NCBI RefSeq assembly: GCF_900104535.1 | Contig: NZ_LT629710.1 | Span: 620,001 to 684,000 of the forward strand | Direction: 5' to 3' | Length of the DNA stretch: 64,000 nt | Source of the DNA: Nakamurella panacisegetis | GTDB taxonomy: Bacteria; Actinomycetota; Actinomycetes; Mycobacteriales; Nakamurellaceae | In this document: positions 30,634 through 38,881 of the stretch, one piece after another | Layout of the letters: each line of letters opens with the position of its first letter | How positions within the stretch are numbered: the first letter of the stretch is position 1 | Notes under the pieces: model-generated | What the model saw: the letters and a program-made list of their open reading frames with translations, nothing else | Database searches by the model: none | What the model was told of the DNA's origin: nothing | Translations under genes and position numbers: made by a program

Positions 30634-32079
30634 TCAGGCCTGGACCTCGGTGCGATCGCCCGACCACAGGGTGTGGAAGGTGCCGTCCTTGTCGACGCGC
30701 TTGTAGGTGTGGGCGCCGAAGAAGTCCCGCTGGCCCTGGATCAGGGCCGCCGGCAAGCGCGGCGAGCGAAGGCCGTCGTAGTACGCGAGTGCGGCCCCGA
30801 AACCCGGGGTCGGGATGCCGGACTGCGCCGCCCCGGCGACCACGCGGCGCCAGGAGTCCTGGACCCCGGCGACGGCCGAGGTGAAGTACGGAGCGAAGAG
30901 CAGGGAGGCCGGACGCTCGGCCTTTCCGTCGTACGCCTCGGTGATCCGGTTCAGGAACACCGCCCGGATGATGCAGCCGCCGCGCCAGATCCGGGCCACC
31001 GCACCGAGATCGATGTCCCAGTTGTACTCGGCGGCCCCGGCCACGATCTCGTCGAGTCCCTGCGCGTAGGCGACGATCTTCGACGCGTAGAGCGCCTGAC
31101 GGACGTCCTCGACGAAGGCGTCCTTGTCCTTGATCGACCAGGCATTGTTCGGGCCGGGCAGCTCACCGGCACCGGAGCGCTGCAGTGCCGAGGACGACAG
31201 ACCGCGGGCGAACACCGCCTCGGCGATGCCGGAAACCGGCACCCCGAGGTCGAGAGCGGTCTGCACGGTCCAGGTGCCGGTGCCCTTCATCCCGGCCGCG
31301 TCGACCACGACGTCCACGAACGGCTTGCCGGTCTCGGCGTCGACCTGACGCAGCACCTCGGCCGTGATCTCGATCAGGAACGAGTCCAGTTCGCCGGCAT
31401 TCCACTCGGCAAAGATGTCGGCGATCTCGGCCGGCTCCAGCCCGGCGCCGCGGCGCAGCAGGTCGTAGGCCTCGGCGATCAGCTGCATGTCGGCGTACTC
31501 GATGCCGTTGTGCACCATCTTCACGAAGTGACCGGCGCCGTTCTCGCCGATGTGGGTGCAGCACGGGGCACCGTCGACGTGGGCCGAGATCTTCTCCAGG
31601 ATCGGACCGAGCGAGGCGTACGCCTCGGCCGAACCGCCGGGCATGATCGACGGACCGAGCAGTGCACCTTCCTCACCACCGGAGATGCCGCATCCGACGA
31701 AGTTGATGCCCTTCTCCTTGGCCGCCGCCTCCCGTCGGATGGTGTCGGCGAACTTCGCGTTCCCACCGTCGATCAGGATGTCGCCCGGCTCCAGCAGCTC
31801 CGACAGCTCGTCGATGACGGCGTCCGTCGGCCCACCCGCCTTGACCATGATGATGATCTTGCGCGGGGTCTTCAGCGAGGCGACGAAGTCGGCCGCCGAC
31901 TCCGACGGCACGAACTGGCCGTCGCCACCGTGATCGGCCATCAGGGCCCGCGTCTTGCTGTACGAGCGGTTGTGCACCGCCGTGACGAAGCCCTTGCTGG
32001 CGAAGTTGCGGGCCAGGTTCGAGCCCATCACGGCCAGGCCCGTCACGCCGATGTCGGCGGTGGCAGTGGTGTCGGACAT
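30634..32079 (-). CDS. gnd: 6-phosphogluconate dehydrogenase, decarboxylating
   Basis: Oxidative pentose phosphate pathway enzyme that makes ribulose 5-phosphate, CO2 and NADPH. The 481-residue length and blocks fit the long NADP-dependent form: Rossmann G-V-T-G-L-A-V-M-G-S-N-L-A-R-N near residue 12, H-N-R-S-Y-S-K-T with the NADP-selecting Arg/Ser, substrate signature G-I-S-G-G-E-E-G-A-L-L-G-P-S near residue 128, and the catalytic K-M-V-H-N-G-I-E-Y near 184. The ATG at 32079 has AGGTC close upstream. It stands alone, with a 273-base gap before it that contains repeat copy 2. Confidence 0.96.
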   Translation of the reverse strand: MSDTTATADIGVTGLAVMGSNLARNFASKGFVTAVHNRSYSKTRALMADHGGDGQFVPSESAADFVASLKTPRKIIIMVKAGGPTDAVIDELSELLEPGDILIDGGNAKFADTIRREAAAKEKGINFVGCGISGGEEGALLGPSIMPGGSAEAYASLGPILEKISAHVDGAPCCTHIGENGAGHFVKMVHNGIEYADMQLIAEAYDLLRRGAGLEPAEIADIFAEWNAGELDSFLIEITAEVLRQVDAETGKPFVDVVVDAAGMKGTGTWTVQTALDLGVPVSGIAEAVFARGLSSSALQRSGAGELPGPNNAWSIKDKDAFVEDVRQALYASKIVAYAQGLDEIVAGAAEYNWDIDLGAVARIWRGGCIIRAVFLNRITEAYDGKAERPASLLFAPYFTSAVAGVQDSWRRVVAGAAQSGIPTPGFGAALAYYDGLRSPRLPAALIQGQRDFFGAHTYKRVDKDGTFHTLWSGDRTEVQA

Positions 32080-32216
32080 TTATCAGACCTCCGGAAGCGA
32101 AAACGGCGCTACGCAGGACGCGTATCGAGTCTCCAGCCTTCCGTATGGGCCGACGGCCGGCTCACCCGGGTCCGGCGAACCCGGATCCGGCGAACCCGGT
32201 CCGGCGACCGCCGCCC

Positions 32217-32298
32217 GGCATGGATCAACTTCCATCGTTTGGGACGCGCGGGACAGGATCGATCAATTTCGTCCATGCCTGCGAAGTTGATCCACGCC
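32217..32298. repeat. Dispersed inverted-repeat element, copy 2
   Basis: Left end GGCATGGATCAACTT and right end AAGTTGATCCACGCC are complementary apart from one base. The right third, TCAATTTCGTCC then TGCCTGCGAAGTTGATCCAC, matches copy 1 at 17391-17472 almost base for base, while the left-centre differs. The total length of 82 bases is the same. It lies between the yqeY-like gene and gnd, both on the reverse strand. No gene fits inside. Confidence 0.8.
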
Positions 32299-32352
32299 GG
32301 ACTACGGGGCGGTCGGCCGCCGGGCCACGGGGCCGGGCGGGCTTCGAGCCGG

Positions 32353-32820
32353 TCAGGCCAAGGCGGCCTTCACCGCGGCGGCGATCTTCGCGCCGTCGGC
32401 CCGGCCGGCCGCCTTGGCCTGGGCGGCCTTGATCACCAGACCCATCTGCTTCATGGTCGGCGCGCTGCCGGTGGAAGCCGCCACCTCGGCCACCGCCTCC
32501 TGCGCCAACGCCGAGATCTCGGCGTCCGACAGCTGGGCGGGCAGGTAGCGCTGGAGCACCGCCGATTCGGCCCGCTCCTTCTCGGCCAGCTCGGCCCGGC
32601 CTGCGTTCTCGAACGCCTCGGCCGACTCCTTGCGCTTCTTGACCTCTCGGGCCAGCACGGTCGTCACCTCGGCGTCGGTCAGTTCGCGGGCACTGCTGCC
32701 GGCGACCTCCTCGTTCGTCACCGCGGCCAGGGCCATCCGCAGCGTGCCGAGAGTCAGCGCATCCCGCGCCTTCATCGCCGCCGTCAGGTCCGACCGCAAC
32801 GTTGCCTTCAGTTCCGACAT
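32353..32820 (-). CDS. GatB/YqeY domain-containing protein
   Basis: A 155-residue, mostly helical cytoplasmic protein of the YqeY family, related to the tRNA-binding tail of the amidotransferase subunit GatB. The order of blocks fits: K-A-R-D-A-L-T-L-G-T-L-R-M-A-L near residues 17-31, V-K-K-R-K-E-S-A-E-A-F, V-L-Q-R-Y-L-P-A-Q-L-S near residue 88, and M-K-Q-M-G-L-V-I-K-A-A near 124. Its cellular role is not settled; a tRNA-related role is assumed from the family. A promoter-like element shared with metG lies 94 bases upstream. Confidence 0.9.
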   Translation of the reverse strand: MSELKATLRSDLTAAMKARDALTLGTLRMALAAVTNEEVAGSSARELTDAEVTTVLAREVKKRKESAEAFENAGRAELAEKERAESAVLQRYLPAQLSDAEISALAQEAVAEVAASTGSAPTMKQMGLVIKAAQAKAAGRADGAKIAAAVKAALA

Positions 32821-32913
32821 CTCTCCACCTCACATCGACCCCGCCGGCGCGTCGGATCGGCGCGTCGGGCCGCGGCCACCGCGGCCGCCGCCCCGGTCGG
32901 GGTGGCTCCGGCC

Positions 32914-32936
32914 AGGTTAGTGCGCCGGCGAACCCC
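32914..32936 (-). promoter_or_regulatory. Promoter-like element before the yqeY-like gene
   Basis: Reverse strand: GGGGTTCGCC, GGCGCAC, then TAACCT. It matches the metG element (28023-28046) apart from one inserted base and one change. Here the -10-like TAACCT is 94 bases from the start, so an ordinary leader would be expected. Confidence 0.45.
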
Positions 32937-32990
32937 CGCGCGCCCGGGTTACGCGCCCGAGTAACCGGCCATGGGGCGGCCGCGAACCCC

Positions 32991-33839
32991 TCAGGTCGAG
33001 CGATGGCCGACGGCATACACCGTGCGACGGGGCAACCCGTACCGGGCCGCGATGGCGTCCACCGCATCCCGGCGGGTCGAGCCGGCGGCGACCAGGGCGG
33101 CCACGGCCGATCCGAGCGCCTCGTCGGACGGCGGCCCGGCGGCATCCGACGAGGCGCCGCCAACCACCAGGGTGACCTCGCCCCGCACGCCCTCCGAGCC
33201 GTCGGACAGCTCGCGGAGCGTCCCGCGCCGCACCTCTTCGTAGGTCTTGGTCAGCTCACGGCACAGTGCGGCCGGCCGGTCGTCGCCGAACACGCCGGCC
33301 ATCGCGGCCAGCGTCTCCGACAGCCGGTGCACCGACTCGAAGAACACCATCGTGCGCATCTCGCCGGCGAGGGCCGCCAGTGCCGTCCCGCGCTCCCCCG
33401 TCTTGCGCGGCAGGAACCCCTCGAAGGTGAACCGGTCCGACGGCAGGCCGGAGAGCGCGAGCGCGGTGATCACCGCGCTCGGGCCGGGCACCGAGGTCAC
33501 CGTCAACCCGGCCGCGGCCGCCGCCGCGACCAGCCGGTAGCCGGGGTCGGACACCGACGGCATTCCGGCGTCGGTGACGAGCACCACCTCGTCGCCCTGC
33601 CGGATCCGCTCCAGCAATCCGGGGATACGGGCCTGTTCAACGGCCTCGTAGTAGGACAACACGGTCGCCGACAGGGAGACACCCAGATCCGCGGCCAACC
33701 GGTGCAGGCGGCGGGTGTCCTCTGCGGCGATCACGTCAGCCGAGGTCAGGGCGTTGATCAGGCCGATCGAGGCATCGGAGGTCCGGCCCAATGGCGTTCC
33801 GGCCAGCACCAAACGGCCCGTGACGCCTTCGGCTCTCAT
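32991..33839 (-). CDS. rsmI: 16S rRNA (cytidine(1402)-2'-O)-methyltransferase
   Basis: RsmI methylates the 2'-hydroxyl of C1402 in the ribosomal decoding centre with S-adenosylmethionine. The 282-residue tetrapyrrole-methylase fold protein has A-G-T-P-L-G near residue 14, A-A-E-D-T-R-R-L near residue 38, V-T-D-A-G-M-P-S-V-S-D-P-G near residue 88, and V-P-G-P-S-A-V-I-T-A-L near 117. The ATG at 33839 has TAGGGT seven bases upstream, so the transcript may be leaderless. It is divergent from pmt with only 23 bases between the starts, the same pairing as in M. tuberculosis. Confidence 0.95.
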   Translation of the reverse strand: MRAEGVTGRLVLAGTPLGRTSDASIGLINALTSADVIAAEDTRRLHRLAADLGVSLSATVLSYYEAVEQARIPGLLERIRQGDEVVLVTDAGMPSVSDPGYRLVAAAAAAGLTVTSVPGPSAVITALALSGLPSDRFTFEGFLPRKTGERGTALAALAGEMRTMVFFESVHRLSETLAAMAGVFGDDRPAALCRELTKTYEEVRRGTLRELSDGSEGVRGEVTLVVGGASSDAAGPPSDEALGSAVAALVAAGSTRRDAVDAIAARYGLPRRTVYAVGHRST

Positions 33840-33842
33840 GTC

Positions 33843-33855
33843 CTCACCCTACGAT
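33843..33855. promoter_or_regulatory. Overlapping divergent promoters, both probably leaderless (rsmI/pmt)
   Basis: Within the 23-base gap, TACGAT (33850-33855, + strand) ends 7 bases before the pmt ATG and TAGGGT (33848-33843, - strand) ends 6 bases before the rsmI ATG. These -10-like hexamers overlap head to head, leaving no room for ribosome sites. Confidence 0.45.
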
Positions 33856-33862
33856 CGTCCCC

Positions 33863-35629
33863 ATGACTGCCCCGCCCACCGTCGTCGAACACGGTGACGA
33901 GTCCGGACCGGGCCTCGAATCCCTCGACGAGGAATCGTCGGTCGGTGGGCGTCCCACCGTCGTCGACTTCGACGATTCCGATCCCCATTCTGCTCGCATC
34001 GATCCGGCCTCGGACGTGGTGGCCATCGGGGAGATCCCGCCCCTCACGGCGCCGATCCGGCCCGAGCGCCGGAAGCTCCCGCCGATGCCCAGCGACCGGC
34101 TCCGCGGCTGGATCACCACGATCGTCCTGACGATCATCGGCGGACTGACCCGGATCTGGAACGTCGGTAGCGCGACCGACGGGGGCACCCCGCTGTTCGA
34201 CGAGAAGTACTACGCGGTCCAGGCGGCCGAGGTCATCCGCAACAACGGGGTCGAGGACAACCAGGCCTACGGGGTCGTCGTCCACCCCCCGCTGGGCAAA
34301 CAGCTGATCGCACTGGGCGAGAAGCTGGTCGGCTACAACCCGACCGGCTGGCGGCTGGCGTCCGTCGTCGCGGGCACGGTCGTCGTCTTCCTGACCATCA
34401 GGGTCGTCCGGCGGATGACCAGATCGACCCTGCTCGGGGCCATCGGCGGCATCCTGATCATCTGTGACGGGGTCAGCTTCGTGATGTCCCGGATGGCCTT
34501 GCTGGACGTGTTCCAGGAGGTGTTCATCCTGGCCGCGTTCGCCTGTCTGATCGCCGATCGTGACCAGACCAGGGCCCGGCTGAACTCCCACGTCCACGAC
34601 ACGTTCCTGCCTCCCGAGCCGGGAACCGGCCCGTTCCGGGCCTGGCGCCGCTGGGGTGATGTGGCCGGCCCAGCGCTCGGCGCCCGCTGGTGGCGGTTCG
34701 GCTGCGGCTTCTTCATGGGCCTGACCTTCGCGATCAAGTACAACGGCGTGTACTGGATCGTCGCGTTCGGGTTGCTCTCGGTGTTCTGGGACATCACGGC
34801 GCGCCGCGAGTTGGGCGTGCGGCGCCCGGTGATCGGGGCGTTGCGCCGGGACGTACTGCCGTCGATCTGGTCGCTGGTCGTCGTGCCGTTCGGGATCTAC
34901 ATCGCGTCGTGGTGGGCCTGGTTCTTCTCGGAGAACGCGTACCCGCGTCATGCGTTCATGGCCGATCCCAGCCATGTCGGCGACTGGGCCAACCCGACCG
35001 GCCTGTTCCACAAGCTGGCGTCGCTCTGGCACAACGCCCTCTGGCAGTGGACCTGGAAGATGCTCGACTTCCACGCGAACCTGCTGACGCCGAGCAATCC
35101 GGCCGACCGTCATCCGTGGGAGTCCAAGCCGTGGTCGTGGCCGATCGGCACCCGGCCGGTGCTCTACTACGCCCCTCCGGCCGGGCAGACCGGCTGCGGA
35201 GCCGGCCGCACCGACTGCGTCGAACGCATCTTCATCATCGGGACGCCGGCCCTCTGGTGGCTGTCGCTGTTCGTGCTGGTCTGGGCACTGTGGCGCACCT
35301 TCACCCGCTTCGACTGGCGGTACGCCGCCGTGCTGGTCGCCTACGGCGCCGACTACCTGCCGTGGTTCACCAACCTGAACCGGCAGATGTACTTCTTCTA
35401 CGTCACGCCGCTGGCGCCGTTCCTGATCATCGGCATCTGCCTGGTGCTGGGCGACATCCTGGGCCGAAGGCACGTCGGTATCGAACGGCGCTACCTCTCC
35501 TACGCCATCGTCGCGCTGTACGTCGGGCTGGTGGTGGCCAACTTCATCTGGCTGCTGCCCATGCTCGACGGGTCACCCATGACCCCGGAACGGCTTACCG
35601 CCGAGACCTGGCTGCCGTCCTGGGGGTGA
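33863..35629 (+). CDS. pmt: Dolichyl-phosphate-mannose--protein mannosyltransferase (GT39)
   Basis: A 588-residue membrane mannosyltransferase that moves mannose from polyprenyl-phosphate-mannose to Ser/Thr of secreted proteins on the outer face of the membrane. After about 80 acidic N-terminal residues come about ten helices. The first external loop carries the catalytic Asp-Glu in L-F-D-E-K-Y-Y-A-V-Q near residue 111, then V-H-P-P-L-G-K-Q-L near residue 140, typical of actinobacterial Pmt. Later loops contain P-N-R-Q-M-Y-F-F-Y-like N-L-N-R-Q-M-Y-F-F-Y. Secreted targets in this window could include the Rpf and CAP proteins with their Ser/Thr-rich parts; that link is inference. Confidence 0.93.
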   Translation: MTAPPTVVEHGDESGPGLESLDEESSVGGRPTVVDFDDSDPHSARIDPASDVVAIGEIPPLTAPIRPERRKLPPMPSDRLRGWITTIVLTIIGGLTRIWNVGSATDGGTPLFDEKYYAVQAAEVIRNNGVEDNQAYGVVVHPPLGKQLIALGEKLVGYNPTGWRLASVVAGTVVVFLTIRVVRRMTRSTLLGAIGGILIICDGVSFVMSRMALLDVFQEVFILAAFACLIADRDQTRARLNSHVHDTFLPPEPGTGPFRAWRRWGDVAGPALGARWWRFGCGFFMGLTFAIKYNGVYWIVAFGLLSVFWDITARRELGVRRPVIGALRRDVLPSIWSLVVVPFGIYIASWWAWFFSENAYPRHAFMADPSHVGDWANPTGLFHKLASLWHNALWQWTWKMLDFHANLLTPSNPADRHPWESKPWSWPIGTRPVLYYAPPAGQTGCGAGRTDCVERIFIIGTPALWWLSLFVLVWALWRTFTRFDWRYAAVLVAYGADYLPWFTNLNRQMYFFYVTPLAPFLIIGICLVLGDILGRRHVGIERRYLSYAIVALYVGLVVANFIWLLPMLDGSPMTPERLTAETWLPSWG

Positions 35630-35709
35630 CGAGTGACCCCGGGCGGTGACGGGTACTGGCCGGTGGTCCCCAACGGGCCCGAAATGAGCGGGTATAGGGT
35701 CGGTCGAGG

Positions 35710-35730
35710 GTCTGTGGAAGATCCACAGAC
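35710..35730. promoter_or_regulatory. sodA: Perfect 21-bp palindrome upstream of sodA
   Basis: GTCTGTGGA, three bases AGA, then TCCACAGAC: nine-base arms, perfect. It lies 55 bases before the sodA ATG and 17 bases after TATAG at 35692, a possible -10. It could be an operator at the transcription start or a leader hairpin. The binding factor is unknown. Confidence 0.5.
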
Positions 35731-35785
35731 GGCAGTTGTCCCACCTGAAGTCCACTGCCATCCAACGAATGTGAGGGAGGCCGCC

Positions 35786-36409
35786 ATGGCCCAGTACACC
35801 CTGCCCGAGCTCCCGTACGACTACGCCGCACTCGAGCCGTTCATCTCCGGTCAGATCATGGAGCTGCACCACTCCAAGCACCACGCGGCCTACGTGGCCG
35901 GCGCCAACACGGCGCTCGACCAGATGGCCGAGGCCCGTGAGAAGGACGCCTTCGGCACCATCAACCTGCTGGAGAAGAACCTCGCGTTCCACCTCGGCGG
36001 GCACATCAACCACTCCGTCTTCTGGCCGAACCTGGCGCCGGGCGGCGGCGACAAGCCGGACGGTGAACTCGGCGCTGCGATCGACGAGTTCTTCGGCTCG
36101 TGGGACGGCTTCCGCAAGCAGTTCAGTGCGAACGCCAACGCGATCCAGGGTTCCGGCTGGTCCATCCTGGCCTGGGACACCCTTGGTCAGCGGCTGAACA
36201 TCATGCAGCTGTTCGATCAGCAGGGCAACCTGCCCGCCGCCCAGATCCCGATCGTGCTGCTGGACATGTGGGAGCACGCCTTCTACCTGCAGTACAAGAA
36301 CGTCAAGGCCGACTACGTGACGGCCTGGTGGAACGTCATCAACTGGGCCGATGCCACGGCCCGGTTCACCGCCGCCCGCGACAAGACCAAGGGTCTGATC
36401 GTTCTGTAG
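35786..36409 (+). CDS. sodA: Superoxide dismutase, Fe/Mn family
   Basis: A 207-residue cytoplasmic enzyme converting superoxide to oxygen and hydrogen peroxide. Metal ligands: His28 in E-L-H-H-S-K-H-H, the His of [10 protein letters not shown] near residue 78, and Asp160 and His164 in the signature D-M-W-E-H-A-F-Y. The signature and G-S-G-W-S-I-L segment do not settle Mn against Fe; most actinobacterial homologues use Mn. The start ATG 35786 follows GGGAGG; the open frame extends upstream but without sense. It has no signal peptide. Single-gene unit with an upstream palindrome and a strong downstream hairpin. Confidence 0.95.
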   Translation: MAQYTLPELPYDYAALEPFISGQIMELHHSKHHAAYVAGANTALDQMAEAREKDAFGTINLLEKNLAFHLGGHINHSVFWPNLAPGGGDKPDGELGAAIDEFFGSWDGFRKQFSANANAIQGSGWSILAWDTLGQRLNIMQLFDQQGNLPAAQIPIVLLDMWEHAFYLQYKNVKADYVTAWWNVINWADATARFTAARDKTKGLIVL

Positions 36410-36430
36410 TTCCGGACGCCCAGCCCGACA

Positions 36431-36463
36431 AAGCCCCTCGACGCGTGACGCGTCGGGGGGCTT
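36431..36463. terminator. Terminator between sodA and the TetR gene
   Basis: A 15-base stem with one G-T pair (AAGCCCCTCGACGCG against CGCGTCGGGGGGCTT), loop TGA, placed 21 bases after sodA and 20 before the end of the reverse TetR gene. Probably works in both directions. Confidence 0.75.
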
Positions 36464-36483
36464 CTGGCCGCGCAGGGCCCGGA

Positions 36484-37101
36484 TCAGTGCTCGGGCGCCG
36501 GCCGGCCGGTGAGCTTCAGCTCGATCCCCTGCTCCAGACGGTCCAGCACCGCATCCACGTCCCGCCGGTAGTCGGCCGCCGGGGCGACCACGGCCAGGAG
36601 CGCCCCGATGACCGCGCCGGCGAACACCTTCATCTCCAACGAATCCGGGTCGACGCCGGTCCGCTCGGCCATCAGCGTGCGAATCAGGTCGACGTTGTGC
36701 TTGAACCCGTCGACCATCGCGGTCCGCAACTCCGGGACGCTGCTGATCAGCTCCTGTCGCTGCTGTTCGAAGGCGATGGCCTCGTCGGTCATGGCGTCGA
36801 AGGTGGTCTCGAACGCGTGGCGCAGGGTGGCCAGTGCGCTCAGTCCCTCCGGAGCGCCGCGGACCGCGGCGATCATGAGGTCGTCGATGTCATCGGTGAG
36901 CGCGACGGCATCCTTGTTGGGGAAGTACCGGAAGAACGTGCTGGGTGAGACATCAGCCGCCTCGGCGATCTGAAAGACGGTGGTCGCGGCGAAACCCTGT
37001 TCCTTGAACAGCCGCATGGCGTTGTCCCGGATCGCGTTGCGGGTGCGGATCTTCTTTCGCTCCCGCAACCCCAGGGCGCCCGGGTCAGCTGACGAGTTCA
37101 T
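36484..37101 (-). CDS. TetR-family transcriptional regulator of the adjacent MFS gene
   Basis: A 205-residue TetR regulator with helix-turn-helix T-V-F-Q-I-A-E-A-A-D-V-S-P-S-T-F-F-R-Y-F near residues 35-54 followed by a C-terminal effector domain of the MftR-like type. ATG 37101 lies inside the 3' end of the MFS gene (17-base overlap), so both are on one transcript with the regulator second. I prefer this start to in-frame ones further upstream because M-N-S-S begins just before the conserved region. It likely controls its own operon; see the operator-like repeats near 38666-38696. Confidence 0.87.
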   Translation of the reverse strand: MNSSADPGALGLRERKKIRTRNAIRDNAMRLFKEQGFAATTVFQIAEAADVSPSTFFRYFPNKDAVALTDDIDDLMIAAVRGAPEGLSALATLRHAFETTFDAMTDEAIAFEQQRQELISSVPELRTAMVDGFKHNVDLIRTLMAERTGVDPDSLEMKVFAGAVIGALLAVVAPAADYRRDVDAVLDRLEQGIELKLTGRPAPEH

Positions 37102-38629
37102 CCGTTGATTGTGCGGTACCCGCTGTCGACGCGGCCGTCCCGACCCGCTCGCGGTAGAACCAGGCCAGGGCCAATGCCCCGGCGCAGATCGCCGCACACA
37201 CGAGCAGCACCACGTCCATACCGTGCACGAAGGAGCTGCGAACGGTGTCCAGCAACGGCACCGAGTCGAGCTTCACCGCGGCCTTGACCCCACTGGACAC
37301 GCTCGACGCCGCGGCATCCGCCGAAATGGCCGGGATGCCGGTCAGATCCAGGTGGTGGCGGTACGTCGAGGCCAGGAAGGTGCCGAGCACGGCGACGCCG
37401 ATCGTGCCGCCGACCTGCCGCAGGGCCTGGAGGAGGGCGGATCCGGAACCGGCGGTGGCCGGGTCGAGTGCGTCGGTCGCGATGGCCATGGACGTGGGCA
37501 GCGCGAGACCAAGGCCCACTCCGACGCCGGTGATCCAGATGGCGCTGATTCCGTAGGCCGTCCCGACCGCGGTGAACGCACCGGCCCCGATGGACAGGGC
37601 CAGCAGGGCACACCCCAGGATCAGAACGCCACGACGACCGGACCGTCCCGACACCCTCCCGGCCAGCCGGGTGCCGACGACCAGGCCGCCGATCATCGGA
37701 AGGAGCCGGAGCCCGGAGCCGAGGGCATCGGAACGCAACACCGCCTGGAAGTACTGGGGCAGGGTGAACATCAAGCCGAACAGGGCGAAGCTGGACAACA
37801 CGGCGAGCGAGGTCCCGAAGCTGAATCCGGAGTCCCGGAAGAGGTTCAGGTCGATCAACGGGTAGGCGGTACGAGCTTGCCGGAAGACGAAGCCGGCCAA
37901 CAGCACCACGCCGCCGGCGATCAGGCCCAGGGTGACGGCACTCCCCCAGCCTCGCGCCCCGGCCTCGATGAACCCGTAGGTCAGGGCGAGCAGTCCGGCG
38001 CTGGACAGCACCGCCCCCGCAGTGTCGATCGGACGAGATCCACCGGCCGACGTCTCCGGGACGAGAAGGGCCACGGCCAGGATCCCCACCACCACCAGGG
38101 GAACGTTGATCAGGAACACCGATCCCCACCAGAAGTGGTCGAGCAGCCAGCCACCCAGGATCGGGCCGAGTGGCAGCCCCAGCGCCGTGGAGGTGACCCA
38201 CACCGTGATCGCTCGGCCGCGTTCCTCGGCTTCCGGGAACAGCGTGGGCAGGACGGCCATGGACAGCGGCATCATGAACGCCGCGCCCAGGCCGAGGGCG
38301 GCCCGCGCTCCGATCAGCATTCCGGCCGAGCCGGCCCAGGCGCACAGCGCGCTGGCCACCCCGAACACGGCCAGCGCGCCGAGGAGCAACTTCTTGCGCC
38401 CGAATCGATCTCCCAGCGTCCCGGCCGGCAGCAGGGCGGCCGCCAGGACCAGGGTGTAGACGGCCGAGAACCATTGCAGCTGGTCGTTGGACGCATGCAG
38501 CGCCGTGGCCAGGGTCGGCACCGCGACGTTCAGCACCGTGGTGTCGAGGCCGATGGTCAGCATGGCCAGCGCGAGGGCGGCGAGGGCCCACCACCGCTTG
38601 TGGCCGTGCCGTGGCGTGACTTCAGACAT
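37085..38629 (-). CDS. MFS transporter, DHA2 family (14-helix drug efflux type)
   Basis: A 514-residue transporter with about 14 helices. Motif D-like L-D-T-T-V-L-N-V-A-V-P-T-L lies in helix 1 near residue 28. Motif A G-D-R-F-G-R-K-K-L-L lies near residue 72. Motif C-like A-L-G-L-P-L-G-P-I-L-G-G lies in helix 5. The family exports drugs or dyes in exchange for protons; the true substrate is unknown. GGGAG precedes ATG 38629. It is a different subfamily member from the MFS protein at 28928. It forms an operon with the TetR gene. Confidence 0.9.
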   Translation of the reverse strand: MSEVTPRHGHKRWWALAALALAMLTIGLDTTVLNVAVPTLATALHASNDQLQWFSAVYTLVLAAALLPAGTLGDRFGRKKLLLGALAVFGVASALCAWAGSAGMLIGARAALGLGAAFMMPLSMAVLPTLFPEAEERGRAITVWVTSTALGLPLGPILGGWLLDHFWWGSVFLINVPLVVVGILAVALLVPETSAGGSRPIDTAGAVLSSAGLLALTYGFIEAGARGWGSAVTLGLIAGGVVLLAGFVFRQARTAYPLIDLNLFRDSGFSFGTSLAVLSSFALFGLMFTLPQYFQAVLRSDALGSGLRLLPMIGGLVVGTRLAGRVSGRSGRRGVLILGCALLALSIGAGAFTAVGTAYGISAIWITGVGVGLGLALPTSMAIATDALDPATAGSGSALLQALRQVGGTIGVAVLGTFLASTYRHHLDLTGIPAISADAAASSVSSGVKAAVKLDSVPLLDTVRSSFVHGMDVVLLVCAAICAGALALAWFYRERVGTAASTAGTAQSTDELVS

Positions 38630-38665
38630 GACAGCTCCCGTTGGTTGCTAGCTCGTGGTCATCCG

Positions 38666-38696
38666 ATACTAGCTACTCTTTGGTAGTCACTGTCAA
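38666..38696 (-). promoter_or_regulatory. Promoter and operator-like repeats before the MFS/TetR operon
   Basis: Reverse strand: TTGACA (38696-38691), 19 bases, TAGTAT (38671-38666), about 37 bases before the MFS start. The spacer holds CTAC-N6-GTAG, and TAGTC repeats at the upstream edge next to TATATA. The AT content here is far above the surroundings. TetR binding is inferred. Confidence 0.6.
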
Positions 38697-38788
38697 TATA
38701 TAGTCGCTTTCTTTTTTGCCGAGGTCAGTGCGATCGGCCCGACGCGAGGCCCCCGGACCTCCGTGACCGTCCCGACCGGGGACGACGA

Positions 38789-38818
38789 CAGCCCCCGACG
38801 ATTGCTCGTCGGGGGCTG
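38789..38818 (-). terminator. Hairpin terminator of the CAP-domain gene
   Basis: A perfect 13-base stem, CAGCCCCCGACGA and its complement, loop TTGC, lies about 65 bases past the CAP gene stop. No clear T tract. Confidence 0.7.
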
Positions 38819-38881
38819 CCGGTCGTCGCGGTGCTGTGAATCCCTGTGCGGTGAGTCCTGGTGCATTCAGTCCTGGTGCGA

